Shown here piece by piece: positions 1 to 4,254 of a DNA stretch of 5,847 bases. The translations under genes and the position numbers were made by a program. The stretch comes from Myxococcales bacterium (GTDB taxonomy: Bacteria; Myxococcota_A; Bradymonadia; Bradymonadales; Bradymonadaceae), in the NCBI GenBank assembly GCA_007120915.1, contig SKMT01000427.1, positions 1-5,847 of the forward strand, given 5' to 3'. The notes under the pieces were generated by a model. That model did no database searches and was not told the origin of the DNA. It saw only the letters and a program-made list of their open reading frames with translations. The first letter of the stretch is position 1; every line of letters starts with the position of its first letter.

Positions 1-183
1 ATGCTGCCACTGATTCTTTTCGAGTTCTCGTGTCGCCATCGCTGTGCCCTCCCGCAGGATTGGACGTTGGTTTCGGTCCCAGCAAATCTAAACGCGACGG
101 CTTCGGGCAAAAACAACTCGCCGGTTCAGCATGGTTGGGTTCCACCACCGTCGTCCTCAGCGGTCCCGCACCGCCGTGCAGCA

Positions 184-225
184 ACCACCAATAACCAATA
201 ACCAACAACCAATAACCAAGAACAA
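184..225 (+). repeat. CA-rich heptanucleotide tandem repeat, about six units
   Basis: Six consecutive 7-bp units read ACCACCA, ATAACCA, ATAACCA, ACAACCA, ATAACCA and AGAACAA, with consensus ANAACCA. The second base is the variable one. The + strand is almost free of G; the minus strand therefore carries regularly spaced GG pairs. The array lies immediately before the sigma-54-like element at 231. It resembles in style the short heptanucleotide tandem repeats known from cyanobacterial intergenic DNA, but I do not claim homology. Confidence 0.85.
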
Positions 226-230
226 CCCCT

Positions 231-246
231 TGGATCGCCTCTTGCA
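231..246 (+). promoter_or_regulatory. Candidate sigma-54 (-24/-12) promoter for the coiled-coil gene
   Basis: The sequence TTGGATCGCCTCTTGCA (230-246) fits the sigma-54 consensus YTGGCACGNNNNTTGCW. The invariant GG (232-233) and GC (244-245) are separated by exactly 10 bases, TTGCA is perfect, and only two bases of the TGGCACG block differ (A and T in place of C and A). Transcription would begin near 257, giving a leader of about 43 nt before the ATG at 300. I could not find a convincing enhancer palindrome upstream. Short motifs like this occur by chance, so this stays a candidate. Confidence 0.5.
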
Positions 247-299
247 GTGTACTATCACCGGCACCAAAGCCACCTTCGAACCGAAACCCGGCGTTGACG

Positions 300-1523
300 A
301 TGACTCGGCGATTTCACATCCAGGCCACGGCCCTGCTGACAGCACTGCTGATCGTGCTGTTCACCGCCGTAGCGTACGCCGATGACGCCGAAACCGCCGA
401 AAAATTCGCCCAGTGGGAGCGGCTCGAACACGAGCGTTCCTCGCTGGTCGGCCAACTCGGCGATTTGGAAGAGGAACATCAAAAATCTGTGGAGGCCATT
501 GAAAAACTGAAAGCAGCCTACGAAGCGGGCGACGCCAGCCGCGGTGATCTCGAAGATGAGCTGCGCGACAACCACCGCACCGTCGAATCACTCGAACAGT
601 TGCAGTCCGATCTTCGCGACGTCGACGCCCGCCAGACCCGTCTTCGCTCCCGGATTCTCGACGCCCTCGATGAACGGCGCGACAATCTGGAGCAACAGTT
701 GCGCGAAGCCGACGCCGACGACCGCCAGGAGGTTCTCGACGAACTGAACGACGTGCAGCGCCAGCGCAGCGAGTTCGCACTGCCCATCCCCGAGACCGAC
801 CAGCGCCGGGTCGACGCCGCCGTCGCCGACGCCCGCGCCGTCGCCGACGGTCATCCCCGCGAGATGCTCGCCGCCGCCGACGAACTCGAAGATACCGAAC
901 AGCAGCTCTCGGACCGTCTCCAGGCGCTCGAACAGCGCATCGACCAGCTTGAACGTGCTCGCGCCATCCAACGCCAGTCGCGTCAGTTCGGCGAGTTCGA
1001 CCGCTTCTTCGACGAGTCCGACCGCAGCCGCACTATCGCCGAACAACAGCAGGCCGTCGGCGCCGATCCCCAACAGGACCAGGACGACGACTCCGATCTG
1101 GCCACCATTCCCCGCCAACCTCCCGACGAAATTCGCGACAACGTCGAAGAGCCCACCGGCGGACAAGACGATTACGCCCCACAGGACGCGAACGCAGACG
1201 ACAACGCCATGGAAGATGGTACCGAGGGCGAGGAAGATGATTACGTCGGCTCCGATCCCTCCTCGGACCCGTCGGACCCCGGCGGCGCTGACGGTGACGA
1301 ACCCGGCGACGATCCCTTCGACGACTCCGAAGATACCGAAACGGTCACCATCGAGTCCGACACCGATCCCGCCACCGGCGACGACACCTCCTACTTCAGC
1401 GACCGCGCTCTCCAGGAAGATATCGAGCGACTTCGCCAGGAACGCGAAAGCCTCGAACAACAGGCCGAAGAGCTTCGCCGCAAGTCCGAGCAGTTGCGCG
1501 AGGACGCCGAAGAGGCGTACTGA
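300..1523 (+). CDS. Exported acidic coiled-coil protein of unknown function
   Basis: I do not recognise the family. The 407-residue product starts with a clear Sec signal peptide: basic MTRRF, a hydrophobic core at residues 9-24, and a likely cleavage after AYA at residue 27. Residues about 30-250 are almost wholly charged heptad-like helix rich in Glu, Gln, Arg and Leu, a long coiled coil with a short break at LPIPETD (161-167). It ends with an aromatic motif, FGEFDRFFDESDRS (230-243). Residues about 256-363 are a disordered, very acidic Asp/Gly/Pro/Ser linker, and 367-406 form a second short coiled coil. There is no C-terminal membrane anchor or lipobox, so it should be a soluble or self-associating periplasmic or secreted protein. 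A TTG six bases upstream (294) is an alternative start; ATG 300 is preferred because it is the stronger codon and gives a normal signal peptide. Neither start has a good Shine-Dalgarno. The gene stands alone behind the sigma-54-like element. A structural or cell-envelope scaffold role is a guess. Confidence 0.85.
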   Translation: MTRRFHIQATALLTALLIVLFTAVAYADDAETAEKFAQWERLEHERSSLVGQLGDLEEEHQKSVEAIEKLKAAYEAGDASRGDLEDELRDNHRTVESLEQLQSDLRDVDARQTRLRSRILDALDERRDNLEQQLREADADDRQEVLDELNDVQRQRSEFALPIPETDQRRVDAAVADARAVADGHPREMLAAADELEDTEQQLSDRLQALEQRIDQLERARAIQRQSRQFGEFDRFFDESDRSRTIAEQQQAVGADPQQDQDDDSDLATIPRQPPDEIRDNVEEPTGGQDDYAPQDANADDNAMEDGTEGEEDDYVGSDPSSDPSDPGGADGDEPGDDPFDDSEDTETVTIESDTDPATGDDTSYFSDRALQEDIERLRQERESLEQQAEELRRKSEQLREDAEEAY

Positions 1524-1532
1524 CCCGAGACT

Positions 1533-1556
1533 CACGACCTCACGACCTCACAATCC
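1533..1556 (+). repeat. CACGACCT octamer repeat after the coiled-coil gene
   Basis: CACGACCT occurs twice back to back (1533-1540 and 1541-1548), followed by the degenerate unit CACAATCC (1549-1556). It begins ten bases after the stop codon of the preceding gene. The same octamer returns once at 1776-1783, again followed by a CACA-beginning unit. Confidence 0.8.
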
Positions 1557-1575
1557 CATCGGCCATTCCGGGTTT

Positions 1576-1616
1576 CGCCACCGCTGTTCGATGGGCCGAA
1601 GGCGCCATCGCTGTTC
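1576..1616 (+). repeat. Imperfect direct repeat, period 27 bp (CGCCAYCGCTGTTC)
   Basis: CGCCACCGCTGTTC at 1576-1589 and CGCCATCGCTGTTC at 1603-1616 differ at one base and lie 27 bp apart. The 12-mer CGCCATCGCTGT of the second copy is found exactly at 34-45 as well. Three copies, all in non-coding DNA, suggest a dispersed intergenic element rather than chance, but two of them also fit a 9-codon periodicity on the minus strand. Confidence 0.65.
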
Positions 1617-1636
1617 ACGTCGGGCGCTGAACAGCG
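1609..1636. repeat. Perfect 9-bp inverted repeat with 10-nt loop
   Basis: CGCTGTTCA (1609-1617) is perfectly complementary to TGAACAGCG (1628-1636), separated by CGTCGGGCGC. In RNA this would be a stable hairpin. No T-run follows on either strand, so it is not a standard intrinsic terminator. It lies 86 bases past the stop codon of the coiled-coil gene and could still protect or end that transcript. Confidence 0.6.
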
Positions 1637-1743
1637 CGCCCGAGAATGCTCAGGAGCCACGGTCACGTTGCATGCCGGTATCCGATCGTCGCCGTTGATA
1701 TCGACGTCACAGTCCACTGTACCCGGTGAAGGCACCCTGCGCG

Positions 1744-1762
1744 GAGGTGATCTGATCTCCTC
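1744..1762. repeat. Imperfect palindrome GAGGTGATC/GATCTCCTC
   Basis: GAGGTGATC (1744-1752) and GATCTCCTC (1754-1762) are inverted copies of each other with a single mismatch, centred on position 1753. The near-contiguous arms suit a dimeric DNA-binding protein better than an RNA hairpin. It lies 42 bases before the -35 hexamer of the candidate promoter for the TerB-like gene, a plausible activator position. This is suggestive only. Confidence 0.3.
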
Positions 1763-1775
1763 GGTACCACGCCCC

Positions 1776-1791
1776 CACGACCTCACACCCC
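1776..1791 (+). repeat. Single further copy of the CACGACCT octamer
   Basis: CACGACCT (1776-1783) followed by CACACCCC (1784-1791) repeats the pattern seen at 1541-1556 (CACGACCT then CACAATCC). The two copies bracket the stretch 1557-1775. Confidence 0.6.
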
Positions 1792-1803
1792 GTAGACGCA
1801 GGC

Positions 1804-1832
1804 TTGTCCCCTTCCTCGGCTGTGCCTATATT
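1804..1832 (+). promoter_or_regulatory. Candidate sigma-70 promoter for the TerB-like gene
   Basis: The -35 box TTGTCC (1804-1809, four of six consensus bases) and the -10 box TATATT (1827-1832, five of six) are separated by the ideal 17 bp. Transcription would start near 1839, leaving a leader of about 64 nt. This is the only AT-rich spot in the gap, which supports it. It implies that the TerB-like gene is transcribed independently of the coiled-coil gene. Confidence 0.5.
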
Positions 1833-1855
1833 GCCCCCGCGATCAACCTATCCCC

Positions 1856-1872
1856 GGGGCAACAACGGCCCC
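1856..1872 (+). other. Small hairpin in the leader of the TerB-like gene
   Basis: GGGGC (1856-1860) can pair with GCCCC (1868-1872) around a 7-nt loop, AACAACG. It lies inside the predicted 5' leader, 20 bases before the Shine-Dalgarno. It is too short to call a riboswitch or attenuator and no U-tract follows. Confidence 0.3.
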
Positions 1873-1891
1873 TTCTCTCCCCCCAATCGCC

Positions 1892-1896
1892 GAGGA
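1892..1896 (+). promoter_or_regulatory. Shine-Dalgarno fixing the TerB-like start
   Basis: GAGGA ends six bases before the ATG at 1903. This decides the start against the longer in-frame reading from TTG 1804, whose first 33 codons overlap the promoter and encode Pro/Ser/Arg-rich sequence unlike the rest of the protein. Confidence 0.75.
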
Positions 1897-1902
1897 CGTA
1901 CC

Positions 1903-2469
1903 ATGACCGACAAACCCCGACGCAGCGAGGAAGAAGAGGAATACTTCCAGCGCGAAGACGCCGAAAAGAAAGCCAAACTCCGCCGCGAGCGCCAGCTTCA
2001 GGCGCTGCGAGACGAAGAGCGCACAAGCATCGCCGACCAGCTCAACACCACCGAAGAGATCGCCGATGAGGCGATGGCGCTGGGCTTTGACTCCGAAACC
2101 GCCCGTGTGCTGCCGCTGGTCCCGCTGATTCAGGTCGCCTGGGCCGACGGCAAGGTCACCCGCGCTCAGGCCCAGAAGGTCCAGGCGAAGGCCCAGAAGT
2201 TCGGTGTAAACCCCGATACGCCGGCCTACGAATTTCTCAACCTGCTGCTGGACGAAAAACCCACCGGTGTCTTCTTCGACCGGGTCAATCAGGTGATCCG
2301 AAGCATCGTCGACGACAACATCGAAGGAGACATCCGCTCCAACGTGCTGGGCTGGTCGAAAGCCGTCGCCGAAGCCTCGGGCGGCTTTTTCCGGCTTACC
2401 AACCCCATCAGCAAGAACGAACGGAAGGTCCTCGACGAGTTCGCCGAGCTGTTCGGCGTGACCGAATAA
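1903..2469 (+). CDS. TerB-like (tellurite resistance TerB superfamily) domain protein
   Basis: The product has 188 residues and no signal peptide, so it should be cytoplasmic. Residues 1-45 are a highly charged helix (an EEEEEYFQRED stretch at about 9-19, followed by KKAKLRRER). Residues about 63-186 form a helical TerB-like domain. The typical signature is AWADGKVTRAQ (79-89), with the acidic Asp-Gly turn that marks TerB folds. A second conserved segment, NPISKNERKVLDEFAELFGV (167-186), matches the usual closing 'S..E...L..LA..LGV' element. TerB-like proteins bind metal or act as adaptors near membranes and in stress or phage-response systems; most chromosomal single-domain members, like this one, have no known role. 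No other ter genes are visible, so tellurite resistance should not be inferred. The gene has its own candidate promoter and Shine-Dalgarno and ends flush against the convergent barrel gene. Confidence 0.85.
   Translation: MTDKPRRSEEEEEYFQREDAEKKAKLRRERQLQALRDEERTSIADQLNTTEEIADEAMALGFDSETARVLPLVPLIQVAWADGKVTRAQAQKVQAKAQKFGVNPDTPAYEFLNLLLDEKPTGVFFDRVNQVIRSIVDDNIEGDIRSNVLGWSKAVAEASGGFFRLTNPISKNERKVLDEFAELFGVTE
2442..2466. terminator. Overlapping hairpins at the convergent gene junction
   Basis: Two hairpins that exclude each other occupy the last codons of the TerB-like gene. One is CGCCGA (2442-2447) with TCGGCG (2453-2458), loop GCTGT. The other is TTCGG (2452-2456) with CCGAA (2462-2466), loop CGTGA, followed directly by TAAT. 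Both can form on either strand. Because the two convergent genes leave no free bases between their stops, any shared terminator must overlap coding DNA, and these are the best candidates. The lack of a proper U-tract keeps confidence low. Confidence 0.3.
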
Positions 2470-4254
2470 TCAGAACTGCCCGCCCACCGTGGCGTACACC
2501 CGGTTGGCGTGCGCCCACATCCCCCCCGGCGACAACTGCCGGGCGGGGTCGGGCCCGAAGAACAGATTCGTGCCCACCCGCGTGACCACTCCTTCGCGCC
2601 ACTGGCGCTGCAGCGAAAACTGCCCCGCCACATCTCCCGGCGAAATCGACGCGATCGCCCCGCTGGTGATCTCCAGATCCCACAGCCCGGTGTCCCAGTT
2701 CACCGCCGTCGCCACCCCGTAGTACCCACCTTCGAACAGCAGCAGATCCTCCTGCGGATCTCCCCGCTCCTGTTGGGCGACCAGAAACCTCGTCACCGGA
2801 GAGTCGGCCCCGAAGGGCTGAAGCCAGAATCCCTCCAGCGTCAACGCCAGCGGGCGCACTCCGTCGAGCAGCCGCTCATGCGACAGGCCCACCGCCCCGA
2901 ACAGGCTGGGTCTTCTGACTGAAGCCAGCTCCTCGGTGTAAAACACCTGCCGTGGCGACAACGCCAGATCCGCTCGCACCCCGATCCGCCCGAAATAGCG
3001 CGCCACCTCGAACAACGCGGTTGCCCGCCGGTGGTACCAGGAGTCGATCAACTCCTCGCCATCGGCGACCTTCTGGCTGACGTTTTCGAAGTGCTCCATC
3101 GCCTCTCCCTCTTCGCCCCCGCCTTCCCCCATCAGCACCAGCAACCGGCGCATGTCCTCGTCCATCTCGATCCAGGGTGTTCGGTCCCACCCGTAGAAGA
3201 TGCCCACTCCCAGGTCGGTGCCCGACACCGTGTAGCTGCCGCGAACTCCACCGCTGACGTTCTGAGGAAGGTGCATCGGCCGGCTGCTCGCCTGCAACAC
3301 GGGCTGCACCTCTTCCTGTATACTCGGGTCCACGAACTGTTCGGCGGCCAACAAAAAGGGCAACTGCTCGCCGACGACGGGGTTACGATCGTGCATCAGT
3401 GAGCTGTCGCGGCCGAACACGGAGACCCGATTGGGCACGAAAAAGGGCACGAACACCGCTCGAACCGACCAGTCATCCCCCGAGTACCCGCCGGTGGCGC
3501 TCAACTGTCCCATCCCCGTGCCGAATCCGTCGCCGCCGACGGGATCGCGCAGGTCGACGGGATCGATGACATCGCCGGGCCGGATGATGTCCGTGCTGCC
3601 CCAACTGTTGCGCATCTGCCCCAGCGCCAGCGACCAACGCCCCGGCCGATGCACCAGATAGGCCCTGTCGAGCCGCGGCTCGTAGTGGGTGCGCCAGTCA
3701 TCGAACTGTCGCCCCGCCCCGGCCCACCAGCCGAACCGCCCGGCGACCCGAGCGCTGGTCTGCTCCGACATCTCGTGGCGAAGTTCCATACCCATCGCGC
3801 CGACGAATTCGGCGACATCTCGACCCTCCGGACCGATATGCGGGTCGGCGAGCATCCCCACCTCGTAGTTGAAGTCCCAGTGGGTGTCGCGAAACTCCGA
3901 CGTCTCCGGCGCTGTGGGCTCCTCCTGCTTTTCAGGTTCCTCTGCTTCTTCTCGGTCATCGTCACCCGGCAGATCGGGGCGCTCCGGGTCGTGGATCATC
4001 AGCGAATCGTCTTCGTCATCTTCTACATCTTCGTCGTCTTTGTCCTGCTGGTCCGGCTGGTCCGGCTGGTCCGGCTGGTCCTGCTGGTCCGGCTGGTCCG
4101 GCTGGTCCTGCTGGTCCTGCTGGTCCGGCTGGTCCGGCTGGTCCTGCTGGTCCGGCTGCATCGCCGGATTTTCGGGATCGAAGATCGTCTCCCCGGCCAT
4201 CCCCTCGACCGGCAGCAACACCAACAAGACGACGATGATACTACCCCACCTCAT
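2470..4254 (-). CDS. DUF1302-like outer-membrane beta-barrel protein with PDQ-repeat linker
   Basis: The 594-residue product has a Sec signal peptide (hydrophobic core about 5-16, likely cleavage after GMA at residue 20). A low-complexity segment follows: twelve [P/Q]DQ tripeptides (34-69), then an Asp/Glu-rich stretch (73-120). From about residue 122 the sequence alternates like a beta-barrel to the end and finishes in Phe, the usual outer-membrane insertion signal. The segment LALGQMRNSWGSTD (209-222), followed by DVIDPVDLRDP (228-238), matches the conserved 'LGRQ..WG.TD...P.DVINP.DL.DP' region of DUF1302-like barrel proteins. Such proteins commonly accompany LolA-like proteins and RND/MMPL exporters. 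Its ATG overlaps the stop of the LolA-like gene (ATGA), so the two are translationally coupled. It probably forms the outer-membrane channel or acceptor for the cargo of that partner. The N-terminal insert is not typical of the family and should project into the periplasm. The substrate is unknown. Confidence 0.8.
   Translation of the reverse strand: MRWGSIIVVLLVLLPVEGMAGETIFDPENPAMQPDQQDQPDQPDQQDQQDQPDQPDQQDQPDQPDQPDQQDKDDEDVEDDEDDSLMIHDPERPDLPGDDDREEAEEPEKQEEPTAPETSEFRDTHWDFNYEVGMLADPHIGPEGRDVAEFVGAMGMELRHEMSEQTSARVAGRFGWWAGAGRQFDDWRTHYEPRLDRAYLVHRPGRWSLALGQMRNSWGSTDIIRPGDVIDPVDLRDPVGGDGFGTGMGQLSATGGYSGDDWSVRAVFVPFFVPNRVSVFGRDSSLMHDRNPVVGEQLPFLLAAEQFVDPSIQEEVQPVLQASSRPMHLPQNVSGGVRGSYTVSGTDLGVGIFYGWDRTPWIEMDEDMRRLLVLMGEGGGEEGEAMEHFENVSQKVADGEELIDSWYHRRATALFEVARYFGRIGVRADLALSPRQVFYTEELASVRRPSLFGAVGLSHERLLDGVRPLALTLEGFWLQPFGADSPVTRFLVAQQERGDPQEDLLLFEGGYYGVATAVNWDTGLWDLEITSGAIASISPGDVAGQFSLQRQWREGVVTRVGTNLFFGPDPARQLSPGGMWAHANRVYATVGGQF
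4048..4155 (-). repeat. Minisatellite: twelve perfect 9-bp units encoding [P/Q]DQ
   Basis: On the + strand the unit is CTGGTCC(G/T)G repeated twelve times without interruption. Eight units end in CGG (PDQ on the coding strand) and four in CTG (QDQ). A degenerate thirteenth unit (4039-4047) encodes QDK. Apart from the one alternating base the units are identical, which indicates recent expansion by slippage or recombination. Because units are 9 bp, copy-number change keeps the reading frame and only alters linker length. Confidence 0.95.

Larger units (their letters stand above)
1..293. other. Non-coding leader region upstream of the coiled-coil gene
   Basis: I see no convincing gene here. 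The open frames are short, have no ribosome-binding site, and read as low-complexity Pro/Ala/Asn/Thr peptides. The stretch is less GC-rich than the neighbouring genes, especially at 180-230. It contains one copy of the dispersed 12-mer CGCCATCGCTGT (34-45), a CA-rich heptamer repeat (184-225) and a sigma-54-like promoter (231-246). The gene to the left of the window is not visible, so its 3' end or a terminator for it cannot be assessed. Confidence 0.7.
1524..1902. other. Repeat-rich intergenic region between the coiled-coil and TerB-like genes
   Basis: This 379-bp gap holds no supported gene. From left to right it contains octamer repeats just after the stop codon (1533-1556), two copies of a CGCCAYCGCTGT motif (1576-1587 and 1603-1614), a 9-bp inverted repeat (1609-1636), an imperfect palindrome (1744-1762), a further octamer copy (1776-1791), then a sigma-70-like promoter (1804-1832), a small leader hairpin (1856-1872) and the Shine-Dalgarno of the next gene. 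A minus-strand frame is open from 1786 to 1532 and has calcium-binding-like motifs. It lacks a ribosome-binding site and is treated as a possible remnant only. Confidence 0.7.

Noticed and set aside
1..201. Open + frame from the window's first base
   Set aside because: Composition is low-complexity and unlike the real genes here, it runs into the heptamer repeat, and there is no ribosome-binding site or recognisable domain.
184..225. CRISPR-like array
   Set aside because: Units are 7 bp with no spacers; the 9-bp repeat at 4048-4155 likewise has no spacers and is coding.
588..1535. 315-codon minus-strand frame rich in Leu, Val and Gly, looking like a membrane protein
   Set aside because: It is the exact complement of the acidic coiled-coil gene: Asp, Glu and Gln codons read backwards give Val, Leu and Phe. 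It has no Shine-Dalgarno and no coherent transmembrane pattern.
949..1698. 249-codon + frame overlapping the end of the coiled-coil gene
   Set aside because: A Pro/Ser/Thr/Arg-rich frame-shifted shadow of the acidic linker, with no start signal.
1532..1786. 84-codon minus-strand frame as a live gene
   Set aside because: No ribosome-binding site, opposite to both neighbours, and overlaps DNA repeats at both ends. Kept only as a possible remnant among the findings.
1804..1902. Upstream TTG start that would lengthen the TerB-like protein by 33 residues
   Set aside because: The added codons cover the -35/-10 promoter and leader and encode atypical sequence, while ATG 1903 has a well-spaced GAGGA.
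3501..3965. Arg/Ser-rich minus-strand frame inside the barrel gene
   Set aside because: Frame-shifted shadow of the barrel domain, which itself is intact in the correct frame and shows no sign of a frameshift.
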